Below, in pieces: positions 1 through 12,189 of a stretch of 64,000 nt of DNA. A program made the position numbers and the translations under genes. This DNA comes from Buxus sempervirens (Eukaryota > Streptophyta > Magnoliopsida > Buxales > Buxaceae). Within the stretch, counting starts at the first letter, position 1. Every line of letters begins with the position of its first letter. The DNA lies in contig OX387188.1 of assembly GCA_947561395.2 (NCBI GenBank), forward strand, positions 39,117,942 to 39,181,941, read 5' to 3'. Below the pieces are notes generated by a model. It made no database searches. It worked only from the letters and a program-made list of their open reading frames with translations, and was not told the DNA's origin.

Positions 1-947
1 TATTTAACCCTTATCAGGGCCATTCTCAAGTTTTTGACATGCTTTAATTTTATCTTCTTGCATGCAATACCATGTCTACTAAAGCTCACAGACTTTATAA
101 AAATACTTGCCAACTGATCCTGTGATTGAACAAAAGGTTTAGGCACTTGTTCATTAATCACCACATCATCAACAAAAAAAGAGAGAAAATATCTCAGAAA
201 CATGACAAAAGGAACTAAATCCTATAAACTTTGGAAACTTTATGAACTCTTATTTTTTCTTCTTTTTTCTGGGTAAATATCATGCACCATTGCTTTGTGT
301 CATTACACGGGCCATATTTTCTTTTAGTTTTATTTTGATTACTGATGTTTATTTGTTGAAAATAGTTTGGTCTATGAGAACTCAAGTCCCTTACAACTTG
401 TTTGCCTATTAAAGTTTCTCTTTTTACCAAATGATTTTCATGTGTATACCAAAGGGAGAATAAGATGCCATCAAGCCCGGTAGGTACTTGGTAATATCTT
501 TTGGTATTGATACTGCAGATATTACTTTAAACTTATCTTAATTCTGCTTTTAACCGCTTAGACCACGCGGGATTGCCTAGAGAATAAAAAGAAACAGGTA
601 AAAGTAAGTCCCTATGGACCCTGTCATGATGTGTGCATGAAACCCCTGCCCTGTATCCTGGAAAGGAGAAATATTTTGATTTTGTGTGATGTGGAGTTTG
701 AATAGCTTTTGGAGACATTTTTACATGGGTTTATGATAGAATTTTGAACAGATCTAGTAATGTGTTATGCATGATTAATATGCTGGCTTGTTGTAATTAT
801 CTGAATGGAATCTCTTTTCCGATATATGTTTGAGTTCATTGATAGCCTGCCTATGTGGGAGGAGACTAATCAAAGTGTTGTTATTTGCTCAAGTGTGTCA
901 TAATGTAAAAAACAAATTTTTTTTATGCATGGGCTTTTATTTTTCAG
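1..947 (+). other. intron before the last exon of the plastid E2 gene
   Basis: I see no upstream coding exon of the E2 gene here. The stretch is AT-rich and ends in a pyrimidine-rich tract and TTTTCAG acceptor at 941-947. The small open frames inside have no recognisable homology. The remaining exons are presumably left of the window. Confidence 0.6.
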
Positions 948-1052
948 GTGAATGTTACTGCTGATCACCGAGTTATCTATGGTGCTGACTTGGCAAGCTT
1001 TCTCCAGACATTTGCAAAGATTGTTGAAAACCCAGAAAGCCTGACACTGTAG
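948..1052 (+). CDS. LTA2: plastid pyruvate dehydrogenase E2 (dihydrolipoyl acetyltransferase), last exon
   Basis: This partial gene gives only the last 34 codons and a TAG stop. The exon opens after a TTTTCAG acceptor at a codon boundary and reads VNVTADHRVIYGADL..., ending VENPESLTL. The family is the acetyltransferase core of the plastid pyruvate dehydrogenase complex, which transfers acetyl groups from lipoyl-lysine to CoA and supplies acetyl-CoA for fatty acid synthesis. The His of ADHRVIYG is the catalytic His of the E2 HxxxDG-type motif; plastid forms have Tyr in place of the Asp. The ending resembles LTA2 more than the other plastid E2 (which ends near PKDLTF), a judgement from memory. 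The lipoyl and binding domains are outside the window. Confidence 0.85.
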   Translation: MNVTADHRVIYGADLASFLQTFAKIVENPESLTL

Positions 1053-1876
1053 ATAGTCTTTTGGGTTAATATTTACCAACCATTTGGCTTAATAATTGCC
1101 AAAAGTAGCAAATCTTGGTCATACTCCCATAATAGACTTTCTATACCGCATGGGGAGCCTGCAATGGTGGAATTTGACTTTTCACCAGTGATGTTAGCCT
1201 GTTTTAAAAACATCTTGCAATTTTGTTGTGTTCCATTCTGTCTCTTTTTCCAATTAAATGAAAGTTGCTAGAACCACGGATTGCAGATATTGTTGAGCTT
1301 GTATTCTGAAATGGGGAATAACATTTGAAACTTTTAAGAAGAGCATTGTTAAGGCTCTTGTGCTTAAAATGCTGCTATATAATTTTATGGCTTTTCACTT
1401 GTATGACCTTGTTTGATTGGTTAATTCTCACCTGTTTGCTAGCTTCCTGCATCTGTTTGACATGATAGATATCCCAGGTGAACTCATGGTTCTGTCTCGT
1501 CTATTTGCAATATTCCCTCTGATAAGTGAACAATTGGTATTGTAGTCAATAATATTCACGGACTACATATTTTGTACTTCATGTCTAGGAATAATTTTAA
1601 ATATTCTAAAGATATCTCTAAGGTTTAATTTATTTAAACTGTTTCTCGAATGCATGATGAGAATTTTCTCTTATGGCAAGTTGCTGCGGGTGTTAGATGG
1701 TCTCAAATATTTTTGAGAAAGATGGAAAAGGAAAAACTACTGAGTTTCCACCTCTCTAGGCTGTGATGGCTTTCATGCCTGATATCATACCTATAATCCA
1801 TGTTAACGACAAATCTCTTTTGAGCATAGCTCTGCCTTTTCTTTTAACGATTTGTCATTAATCTGCAAAAGATTTA
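1053..1876 (+). other. 3' UTR of the E2 gene and spacer
   Basis: Non-coding sequence follows the E2 stop codon. An AATTAAA-like poly(A) signal lies near 1252. No further gene is visible up to the transposon at 1877. Confidence 0.5.
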
Positions 1877-2826
1877 GGTATTGTTTCATAACATTTTTCA
1901 AAAGTGTTGTTTGGTTATACACAAATGAAGCAATTTATAAAAAACAAAAAAAACAATTTCATTGCTTTTCAAGAGAAGCATAGAAATGTTGCTTCTTACT
2001 TTAACCATAAATTTATTTTCTTGCTTCTAAAACCCTTGACACAAAACTAGACCTAGAAAAAATCGATCCAACCTGACCGAATCCAACCCGAATAAACGAG
2101 TTCAGGTTGACCTGTGTATTAGTTGGGTCGATTTTGAGTTGGGGATTTAGTAACCCATTCATATTTGGGTCAACTCGAATCTAACTCGACAATGATTTGC
2201 TTAACCCGATAATGATTTGTTTAATCCAATGATGACCTGTTTAACACGATAATCGCCCATTTAACCTGATAATGACTCGTTTAACTCGATAATGACTCGT
2301 TTAACCCAATAATGATCCATTTAACCTTATAATGATCCAATTAACCCGATAATGGCCCATTTAACTCGATAATGACCCGTTTAACTTGATAATGACTTGT
2401 TTAACCTAAAATTCTATCACTAATTTATGTTCTTTCCTATTGGTGTATTTTTTTATAATTAAAAAAATTAATTGGGTTGGTGGGTTGAACCCGATTATTG
2501 GCGAGTTGGGTTTGGTTTTGGGTTCCAACCCACCAATAAACGGATTCAACTTGAATCGACCCAATTATTGCTCAACCCCGTTAGAATATATGTTAAGTAT
2601 ATTTTTAAGTAGAATGCATTAACTATTTACAGTAATTTTATATGATAGCATAAAAGCAATTTATAAGCTATTGTAGTTACCAAAAATGTTTTTTTACTTC
2701 TTAGCAGCAAAACAAAAGTTTACTAAATAGCTTTGCTTCAATAAAAGATCTTTCGAAAAGCAGAAAATTACTTTTTTCTTTCCTGCTTTTGAAAGCAAAA
2801 AAGCAAAAGCATTACCAAATGGAGAT
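1877..2826. mobile_element. Tourist-like (PIF/Harbinger) element, degenerate
   Basis: The segment is flanked by TTA at 1874-1876 and 2827-2829. Its left end reads GGTATTGTTTCATAAC and the reverse complement of its right end reads ATCTCCATTTGGTAATG, which are loosely similar and of the 'TTTGGTAAC' Tourist style. Both flanks are rich in 'gcttttcaaaagc' motifs. The centre holds GGGTTGGGT/AACCCGA-rich sequence and an 11-copy minisatellite. No transposase is present. The element may be composite, with a second repeat inserted into a Tourist element. Confidence 0.4.
2188..2407. repeat. 20-bp minisatellite, 11 copies
   Basis: Eleven back-to-back 20-bp units start at 2188, 2208, 2228 and so on to 2388. 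The consensus is GATAATGACCCGTTTAACYC. Phase is kept throughout, with scattered substitutions and no indels. Confidence 0.9.
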
Positions 2827-3336
2827 TTAACGGACCATGTTATTGTTGCCTGCGGCTTTCCTAGCAAAGCCCCTAAACAAAACAATAGTTCAGTGGAAAT
2901 AGGTCTTCTAAAAAATATGGACTTGAAATCTACTAGAACCCTTGGACGGAAGATCTGCTGGTCCAACGTGATGTATGTGTCCACATGTGCATAAAACCTA
3001 TATGTACACACTTTCCACCGTTGGACCGACAGATATTCCAGTGTGAGGGACCAGCTGATATGGCCTCAAAATATGAGCCCAGGAATGGAATGTTATTACC
3101 TTCTTGAGAGTTGTCTCAATACGCCTCTTTAAGGAAGGAACGAGAATCAAAGAGCAAGGCTACTGACTGCAAAGTTAACTTTGCTGTTTAGTGGGTGTAA
3201 AATAACTCACTAACGAGATGTTAACAAGCACGTCAATTCACTTTCGGGAGATCGCACGTGAGATTAAACAAGTATGAGTTTGAATCCAGGGATCTTCCCA
3301 GTAAAAGGTAAAATACGCATTCTGGGTGCAAGTAGA
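2827..3336. other. spacer
   Basis: I see no coding sequence or clear repeat between the Tourist-like element and the Mutator-like foldback element. Confidence 0.5.
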
Positions 3337-3426
3337 GGACCCCATATCAGCTGGAGCGGGGACGCTGGAAGATCGGCTGGAGCTTTTGCCGATTTCTGCC
3401 ACGCGTCCCACTCCAAGTTAGCATCG

Positions 3427-3960
3427 GGTTGTACCATGACGAACATGGGTACAACCCAAGTTAGCATGGGGTTGTACCCCTTGCTAAGCGGATTGTATCC
3501 CATGCTGACATGGGTTGTACCCATGTTCGTTAGTGGTTTTGTACCCCATGCTACCTTGGGTTGTATCTGTTGCTAAGAGGGTTGTACCCCATGTTACTTT
3601 GGGTTGTACCCACGTTTGTTAGCGGTGTTGTACCCCAATGCTGACTTGGGTTGTACCCGTTGTTAAGGGGGTTGTACCCACGTTTGTTAGCGGTGTTGTA
3701 CCCTATGCTGACTTGGGTTGTACCCATTGCTAAGAAGGTTGTATCCCATGCTACCTTGGGTTGTACCCATATTTGTTAGTGGTGTTGTATCCTAATGCTG
3801 ATTTGGGTTGTACCCGTTATTAAGGGGGTTGTACCCCAAGCTACCTTAGGTTATACCCACGTTTGTTAGCGGTGTTGTACCCTATGCTGATTTGGGTTAT
3901 ACCCATTGCTAAGAGGGTTGTACCCCAAGCTACCTTGGGTTGTACTCATGTTTGTTATTT
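3427..3960. repeat. about 90-bp higher-order minisatellite of 'gggttgtaccc' units
   Basis: The motif GGGTTGTACCC(A) recurs every 20-30 bp. Larger units can be followed by the word GTTYGTTAG, at 3524, 3614, 3682, 3770, 3861 and 3950, giving spacings of 90, 68, 88, 91 and 89. The 68-bp unit has lost about 22 bp. The repeat lies wholly inside the Mutator-like element. Confidence 0.85.
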
Positions 3961-4044
3961 GATAATGGTAGCTTTGAATTAGCCAATGAGAATCGGGCAG
4001 GTCCATTAATTTTGGGGATTTCGTTTTTGGGGGCAGATGAGCAT

Positions 4045-4078
4045 AACGGAGAGTCTCAATTAACGGAGACTCTCCGTT
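4045..4078. repeat. 13-bp perfect inverted repeat
   Basis: AACGGAGAGTCTC at 4045-4057 is exactly complementary to GAGACTCTCCGTT at 4066-4078, with an 8-nt loop. It sits just inside the right TIR of the Mutator-like element. Confidence 0.8.
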
Positions 4079-4168
4079 TTAGTCATGAGCTGGAGTGGGA
4101 CGCGTGGCGGAAATCGGCCAAAGCTCCAGCCGATCTTCCAGCGTCCCGCTCCAGCTGATATGGGGTCC

Positions 4169-4920
4169 AAGTGGAGAGTAGAATTTCGCGTGTGTTTCGG
4201 TTTTCTTAGTACATTTTTCCCTACAGGAAAACTTGTTTTGACTGTTGATAGATTTATTTTTATTAGGGTTCGTAGATTTGGACCGAAAAGAATGACAAAT
4301 TTGCGGGGTATCATACCAACTTGATTTTATCGTTTTCAAGGTTAAGTGTGCAAAATGTTTCGCTTTCGATGTTACCAAGGGAAAAACACGACCGCAGAGA
4401 TTCCAGGAGGAACACACCTGAAAAAGTTTGTAGCAAATACAGTCGTACCATGACTTTCCTGTATTCGTCGCGCAAAGCCAGTACTACGGATTCTTTCAAT
4501 GAATTGATTATGCTGTTGCAGGAGACATTGAGAGGCACGAAATAAGAACCTATCCACACCAAGAAGAAGCAATGAGCTTAAGCCTCCAGTAAAGGGAACG
4601 TGCACGTAAATGAAGTTGAGAGAAGCTTTCACCCCCATCCATATCTTTTGATGCAAAGAAAATATAGTTAAATGGATTCCAAACATGAAAATTTGGACAT
4701 AAATAATCCAAAAGGGAAGAAGCATAAAATACAGGGGGTTGAAATGAGGGAGATGATGAACTCTTTAAGCACTCCAATGTTTACATCGATTTCTCCATGA
4801 TTATAAACTTCTACCCAATGGGCAGAGAAAAGAAGTCAGAGCATAAAGAAGAAGAGATAAAGAGACAGAACGCAATAAGAAAAACAGAGACAAGAAGAAG
4901 GCAGCTTCTTTCCATCCACA
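4169..4920 (-). other. 3' flank and likely 3' UTR of RAD23
   Basis: This stretch follows the RAD23 stop codon on the minus strand. No homologous coding frame was found in it. An AATAAA-type signal on the minus strand occurs near 4250-4262, close to the Mutator-like element, so the transcript may end about there. Confidence 0.45.
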
Positions 4921-6096
4921 TCACTCTTCAAACTCATGGCTGTGATCTAAAAGATAGTTTGCAGCCAGTTCCTCATTTTTGTTGCAGGCAAAAAACACCT
5001 CCAGTACAATCGCTCGATCAAAGCCCATTGCCACCAGCTATTTTTATTTTAGAAAAAAAAAAAAAACATCATCATCTCCGATCAAACAAAATCAAGTTGC
5101 ACAAGCAGCAGACTCCCAAATAGAAAATATAAGAATATAACACTATGATAACCACTAGTGCAAGGATTAATGTGGATCATTTGCAGTCCCCACATGGAAA
5201 ACAAATGAGAGCTAATCTATTGCTACTAATCAAATTGCAAACAATGATATGAAATTACATTATACTACCATCATACCATACCCTGAGGGTATCTAGCAGT
5301 CAACCATGGCCTACTTTTTGGCCCAGAGGGGCAGACCCAACACCAGAGCATCATTTCAAAAGTGCCTGGGCCATGGCTCTTATAAAATTATTTAGTCAGA
5401 TATAATAACACAGTATAAGTAAGCTCAGTACTGTGTACCATAGATCATGGGCCCAGGACAGGCCTGGAACCTCTTCCAAGGAATAACAACCTGCCATAGG
5501 CGTATCTCAACGAGGTCCCAGCCTGGCCTAGCCCAGCAATTTACAACCATATAAAATAAGAAGGCAGACAAACATACTCGTTCAATGGCTGCACGTTCCT
5601 CTGGTGTGACTGTCACTGCCTGGGGCATGGCTGAAGCGAGCTGTCCCAATGTGTTTCTGATCCAAATTGATTAGCAAACTATCATCAGATATACCAAAAA
5701 ATAAGTTCAAACAAAATGCAATCAACATCAGCACAGATGTAACTCACCCCTCTCCTTCAACGGGCTCATTGATCAGGCGAAGAAAGTCAGCCTGATGCTC
5801 CTGAATAAGCCTCATTAGTTGTGGATTTTGCTTCCCTAGCTCTTGAAGCATAGGCTGTCCATAATGAGATAAATCACAAGTGCTCAAAAGGACAATGTAT
5901 GCAATTGATTTGCACAAGCAGCAGAAGAAAGCAAAGAAAGAAAGAATAATATATATATCTAAATATAATCACCGATACCTGCAAGATTTGAGGATTTGCT
6001 TGTACCATGACTTGCAAAGCTCGGAACTGGTACGGAGAATAAATAATTTTAGCTCAGAGCTGAGAGGGAGGAGGGGTGGTTGGGGAGGGAGGGCGG

Positions 6097-6128
<32 letters not shown>

Positions 6129-9100
6129 GAATAAATAAAATGGATTCAATATCATTACTTGTGGACTGTTGCGCAAGAAATCCAAGGAACCAGCACCTGC
6201 ATTAGAACCCACATTTGGAAGGCCCTGTTTCCAGAACATTTAGAATCAATTAACAGATGACACTGCAAAAAAGTTGATAACCAATGAATGTATAATACCT
6301 ACCTGTGGAAAGAGATCCAAAGGATTTGCATTAGGTCCAGTAGAAGGAACCGCTGGTTGTACTGGTTGTGGAGCCTGGGCTGGAGGATTCACAGCCAGCC
6401 CGCTTGGAGGAGCTTGGGCCACAGAAGGAACTTCAGATTGTGCTGGAATACCCTGGAAAATATTATTGTAATTAGGATGAAACACAAACATGGCCACAAG
6501 TTAAGTTGATCAAAAGAATCATCAGGAATGAAAATGAAGAAATTGAACAATCTTTTGTCCTCAGCTACGATAGTACACGAACAACCAGAAAAAGAAAAAA
6601 AAAATTGAAATAGAACTTACACACATTGCACATAAATTCTTTCTCAAATACTTGCAAGCAAACTCAACAATTTTCCAGATAAATAAAAAAATATTTTGTT
6701 ATTGACGGTGTATAAAACCACTGGATATTCACACAGATAGTTTTAAGCAATACATCAAGACCCAATTTTGAGCAACTGATCTCATCAACCATCAAGTCAT
6801 CGTTGCATCCCCATGAAGGAATATCACAACCAAATAAGCTTCAAGCTTATAATTTACAAGCTTTCTTGCTGTCACAATGCTTCAAAAAAAGAATGACAAT
6901 AAACTGGATCATCTTTTAGTTCAGTAACAAACAAACAGAAGAAAGAAATTAAAAAAAAAACTGATCCATAGGTTACGAGTCTAATAAGTTGTATTTGAAG
7001 AGCATACGCATCCCAGCATACAGCATTTTTTCAAATTTCCTAATTATGTCAGAGAAAATTTCAGCAGCTTCAGAAAATTCTGTGAAATAAAAAAGATGGC
7101 TGATGATAGTATGTTATTTATTTATATTCAAATTACTGACATTTCTACCAAAGGTCCCACTTGAATCAGCAATTTCAAAATATTGTTAAGACTCAAGCCG
7201 CAAAACATTATTCCTGAGCAATAAGAAAGTACATTGGCTTTTCAGGGTTTGTCAGAAGTTCAAAACATCAAAAACTGAGTTTGAAATGAAAAAGCAAATC
7301 ATATTAGGTCGTGTAAAAATTCATCAACATACCAAAACAAATAAACACATGTGCACAGACAGTCACATATAAATTAGTATTATAATGTTAGGAATCGTAA
7401 TATTACAGATGTTCATGTTCTAGGGACATGTAGTACATGGTAAGAACTCACATAATCTTCATCCACCATGCAAACTATGATCAAACTATTACCATAGATT
7501 TGCTATGACACCAAATTTGCCCAGGCTGAACCTTATTTTTATCTAGCTAAAAGCTAAACTTCATTCTGTGTACAATATTCGATAGATGAACCAGAACGGG
7601 AAAGACATACTGAGTATAGATAATCAACAGCTCTCTCTGGGTTATTGAATGCAGCACGTAGAGCACGTACAACGGTATCCCTGTCCCAACTTCCTCCACC
7701 CATATCAAGAATCTGCTGAATGGTTTGCTCAAGGTTATTTCCTGCAACAAGATTTGATGCCGCTTGGCCATAGACATCTGATTCTGAGCTGCTTCCACAG
7801 TCAATAAAATACATAAATAATGTAATGGCAATAAAAGACATAGAAGATGGACTTAAGGAAAAATGAAAAAAAAAAAAAACCAAATAAAAGAAGAGTGCTC
7901 ACGAGGCAGTAATCGTTGAATCAGGAGCTACAGCAGGAGTAGGTGCAGGAACAGATGGAGGCCTGCAGATTGGAAAGGGGGAAAAAAAAGGACCCAATAT
8001 AGAAATACCCACATTCGAAGTCACAACAGAAATATTGCCAGAAATGTTTACAGAAAATAGCATCAATAACTTAAGAAGTCAAACTCACGGGTACAGCAAC
8101 TACTCACGGGGACACAGTTGCTGTAGCAGCTGGAGAGGTTGTTGATGCGGGAGCTGGAGTAGGAGTCAAAGAACTTGCTGGCGGCGTCTAAATACAAAAG
8201 GTACTTTATTAGATGGATTTCAGATAATAGCTAACATAAGTTTCACAATGTAGTATCATTGCATTAGATCAGTTTATCTAGAATGAAATACAATACAAAT
8301 TGTTATGGAAGCGCAGCCCAGTTGATAAGGGAAGATGTTTCTCAGAATGACGATGAAATAGCAGATTTTACATATTCTAGGCAGGGACAGGCGTAGGATG
8401 GCAGGAGAGTTACACCAAGAAGGCCATGTGTCCGCCAGGGAGGGAAGTTAATGTGTTTTGGATTTTAGGTGTGGATGTCTTTTTCTGGGTTTTTTGTTTT
8501 ATGTAATTTGACTATCAGGTTCTGTATCAAGGGCCTGATCCCTTGCCTATATACCTACTTCTCATGGGTATTTTTATCTTATATAATGAAACTACTATTA
8601 TTCATAAAAAAATAAAAAAAAGGAAGGCAATGTGTCCAAACCACAGAAAATAAGGATATGGACCTTGGCTTTTCAACAGACACAATTAAATTCAAATTTA
8701 ACAAATGGGGCCTGGGAGACAGACCAAAGATACGACACGACGGAAAATAACTTAGACGCAATTGTTGTTGTGCTTACCTGACTTGTAGGCGCTGCCGCTG
8801 TTGTTGAAGCTCCACTAGCGGAAGCTTTGTTCTAGGATTATTGAACATAACAGAAAAGCGATCAAAATGATGAACAATTACCAATGAATGATATGCAGAA
8901 ATATATGGGAAAATAGAAACAAGATAGAAGGTGGTAGGTGCATAGTTTCATAAATTCATTTTTTTAAAATCTTCTTATCTAGAAATCATTGGAGTGATAC
9001 CTCTGTTTGGCTCAGGAAAAATCATTTGGAAAATGATAGTTCCACCAAGGTTTATGTGCTTTATTTGGAATTGTGGAAATTCATATTACAAAGTACAGAT

Positions 9101-11850
9101 GCTGACTAAAGGCTGCCAAGAAGCCTTTATACAGTCCCTGAAGGGTGGAGACTACACAAAACCAATATAATATGGCTGACGTTGGGGCAATCCATTCAGA
9201 AGGAGCAAGCAGACACATTTTTTATGATCAAGAGAGGGAAGTATCACAAATAATATAAGTTATCCATAGGTTGACGGATTGATGGTGTACCATTTCAGCT
9301 GATTTTCATGGACTGAGCTACGAAGACTTTTCTCTTCAAAAGTAAAAGTCCTAAAAAAGAAGCATTCTTATCCCCCTATGTAACCCATTGTTTCCAGGTT
9401 GATTAACTTTAGAAGTTTACCAGTAGAAAATATAGTAATAATTATTCTTTCTTGTATGTTAAAATTGCAACAAGTCTCACACTGGTATGCGCATGCCAAC
9501 AGTGAGGCTCCCTTAATCCCCTATATCCATCTGAATGAGATTTCTTTGACATTTTTCTGTTACTTAGAAAAGGTTTAATAACATCATGACCAAATTCAAC
9601 AAACGAAGAATGTTATTCTCATATCATAACTTTCCTAATAATTTACACACAATATAATAGATCAGGTTAACCAAGCAAGAACCCATAAAACTTGACCAAC
9701 TAATAACAAATGCTTGCATCTGTGTTAACAACACTAGTCCTCAGTTTTGAATTTTTCCAAAATTTTAATGCAAGGCTTCACTACCAATCTACAAGGTGTT
9801 TTGATAATTTGATATCTTTGTAGCAAACCAAACGAGAGTATGTTATGCAACTTTTATATGTTTTCCCTTCCACTATATTCACATCCAAGAATTATTAAAT
9901 ATGTGTGGTTCATGTGGGAGACTAAGAATTACCTTGGTTAACATAATGACAAGAAAACTGTTTTCAGAAACATTACTATCACTAAGAGTTGTGCCATCTT
10001 TAAGAACCTTTCCCTGATGGATAAGCATTTGCTCTGCTGCAGGATAAACATCTGGGCCATTTGTTTCTATATTTTTCTTCACATTAGCTACCTGTGTATT
10101 GAAAAATTCAACCCAGATTATTAACAAAAGATGTAACCATTACATGAGTAATAAAATGCCACCAAATAATAATACACAAAACGAAAATATCCACTAAACA
10201 ATGTGAATATCTGTGACAATCACATCAGCAACCAGTCATTTTTATTTAAATAAAATTTAACTAAAACCTGAAAATGGGGGGAAAAAAACAAAAGGTCTCA
10301 ATAGAGATTACTTATAAAAGGAAAAAAGAAGCTGTGTGCATGCCAGTAACAGATGCCTTTATACGTACGTGGCCAATGAAAACATACCCTAAATACATTC
10401 TCCATGCCATTTTAAGTCAAGAAGAAAGTGCAGATGTTAGATAAAAATAAGAGATTCAGAAAGAATTTATGCACCATCTGTTAACTTGATGAAACTCTCT
10501 TGCCTTACTCGTTGCTTATCTAGGGTTAGGGCTGATATGCCTGAAAGGTATAGCGACACAAAACAACATTTTATATCATGATAGTGATCTGCAGTTGAGG
10601 AAAGAGGAAAATAACAATCTTGATATGAGGAACTCCAAAGCATTTTATATGGAAAGTACAGTTTATTGTCCCATTTATTTGCCACGGGAACATCTTCTGA
10701 TATTAGGCAGTAAAAAATCATCCAAACCACACGGTCCAATATTTGCACTAGAGTTGGGAGAAAGCCAACCCATTTCAACCAGCAAGGTGACAAGGGAACT
10801 TGGTAATGGTGTCGAGTAGCCCACATGTATAGTTGCCACCAGGGAGAATTAGCAATCATCTAAGTAGCATGAAAGTTCCCATGGTAGCATCAATTTTGAT
10901 TTATGATCTGAGCTATAATATCATCTTGTGCAACCTAAGGAGCTATTTTAATTAACAAACAGTGACAGCGACATAGTCCAGTTTGCCCATACAGGCAGTA
11001 TCAGCAGATTCACCGTATCGGCAGAGTCAGGTTGAGAAAACCCACTTGGCCTAGAAAATTAAAAAAATGAAAAAACTTAAAAATTCCGAAAAAAAAATTT
11101 CTAAGAAAATTATTAAAAAATGTAGTTAAGCCTAATAAATGTGAACATTTTGGTAAAAAGTTGATATAATAATATCTTGACCACAAACTAATCGGAATTT
11201 GAGAGCCATTTAAGGGCATGTTCCATCCCTGTTCAAAGCACGTGCATGTTTACTCGTATAACGAAATTGATTCAGTGAACATACAGGGTATAAGAACAAA
11301 AAATAGCTTTTCCAATCTTAGCCGTCGGATCTATAAACCAACAAAAATTGACGTCGCACTGGCACACTGTGCTTATCCCAATACAAAGCCGCATAATGGA
11401 GCAAAACAGTCATAAACAACACCGTTGGCAACAAGTAAGAATAACAGTTCTAAATAAAAAAAGAAAATAACGTGATTCAACAAAATTGAAGAAAAACACA
11501 TACACGTGAAAGGAACAAACTCGACATAATTGAAACGTAAAATATCGAAATCTTTCCCTCAAACTATAAAATACACCGGATCATCAGTTTCAAAAATAAG
11601 CCAGAACCGAAAAAATCTTCACAAAAACTCATATACCACCAATAAATTTGGGGAAAGTAAAGAAAAACCCTAATCCTGATCAAAGCAAAAATGCAAAAGA
11701 CAATTGACCTACTAATTTAGTGAAGTTCACAAAAGACGATAAGAAAAGAGGAGACTTCTCTCAAAGCATAAAGAAAGAAAGTACCGTATCTTCAGGTTTC
11801 ACTTCGATCTCGAAGTGAGTACCCTTCAGAGTCTTCACGAAAACCTTCAT
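4921..11850 (-). CDS. RAD23: RAD23 ubiquitin receptor, 12 exons, complete
   Basis: Exons in coding order: 11850-11785, 10091-9933, 8831-8778, 8187-8108, 7962-7903, 7788-7611, 6452-6303, 6224-6159, 6026-5979, 5854-5748, 5656-5578, 5037-4921. All borders are GT/AG, phases join, and the sum is 1164 bp (387 residues plus TGA), a normal length for plant RAD23. The UBL domain (1-75) opens [17 protein letters not shown]. An Ala/Pro/Thr-rich linker follows, then UBA1 (about 155-199, [19 protein letters not shown]), a second Pro-rich linker, the STI1/XPC-binding region (about 240-320) and UBA2 (about 337-382, [17 protein letters not shown]). The family carries ubiquitinated proteins to the proteasome and binds the repair factor XPC/RAD4. 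The linker pattern suits the RAD23C/D type; which paralogue is uncertain. The start is the only Met opening the UBL domain. Confidence 0.95.
6097..6121. repeat. GA microsatellite in a RAD23 intron
   Basis: About twelve GA units lie in the intron between the exons at 6224-6159 and 6026-5979. On the coding strand this is a CT run of the pyrimidine type common upstream of acceptors, though it is over 60 bp from the splice site. Confidence 0.85.
8434..8623 (+). mobile_element. 5'-truncated LINE 3' end (190 bp) with target duplication, in a RAD23 intron
   Basis: The insert is flanked by AAGGCCATGTGTCC (8420-8433) and AAGGCAATGTGTCC (8624-8637), a 14-bp duplication with one difference, and ends in an A-rich tail (ATAAAAAAATAAAAAAAAGG). 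Tail plus long target duplication is the signature of target-primed reverse transcription. It lies in the RAD23 intron 8188-8777, antisense to the gene, away from both splice sites. It resembles 3' UTR sequence and has no frame. Confidence 0.75.
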
Positions 11851-12110
11851 CTTCTTTTCAATCTCGTCCGTATAGTCTCGCTTTCTCCGGTGAAGTCTGT
11901 CGCCCGATCCGCCCGGCGAGCAGATAGAGAAAGACAGAGAGAGCAGAAAGAGGAGAGCGAGGCCTCGAAGCACAAGGGCGAAAGTGAAATCTCTTCCAGT
12001 CCGTTTTATATGAACGGAGATGGGATCCACTGGTAACACACAGCAGACATTGAAGGGACCCGGGCGTAAAACTTTTGTACACGTGGACCGTGATTGCGCC
12101 CGAAAAAAAA
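11851..12110 (-). promoter_or_regulatory. RAD23 5' UTR and proximal promoter with G-box
   Basis: On the coding strand the 150 bp before the ATG are strongly CT-rich (11918-11975), as in plant Y-patch and 5' UTR regions. A CACGTG G-box (context ACACGTGG) lies at 12080-12085, about 230 bp upstream of the ATG; this core is bound by bZIP and bHLH factors and is part of ABA-response elements. I see no convincing TATA box. The transcription start is not determined. Confidence 0.5.
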
Positions 12111-12189
12111 AAATGGTAAGTGTTGATGGTTTTTTTCAAAAATAATTAAATTTGGCGGCGACTTTACTTAGGACACAAACTCATTATAC

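Larger units (their letters stand above)
3337..4168. mobile_element. Mutator-like foldback element with about 80-bp terminal inverted repeats
   Basis: The ends 3337-3419 and 4087-4168 are inverted copies of each other over about 80 bp with only a few differences; both begin GGACCCCATATCAGCTGGAG read inward. Flanking bases are AAGTAGA (3330-3336) and AAGTGGA (4169-4175), a probable decayed target duplication. There is no transposase: the interior is almost wholly a minisatellite. Long TIRs without coding capacity suggest a non-autonomous Mutator-like element, but the target duplication is too decayed to prove the superfamily. Confidence 0.7.

Noticed and set aside
4060..4777. Cluster of overlapping frames on both strands after RAD23
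   Set aside because: They overlap a transposon arm and the likely RAD23 3' UTR, and none has recognisable content.
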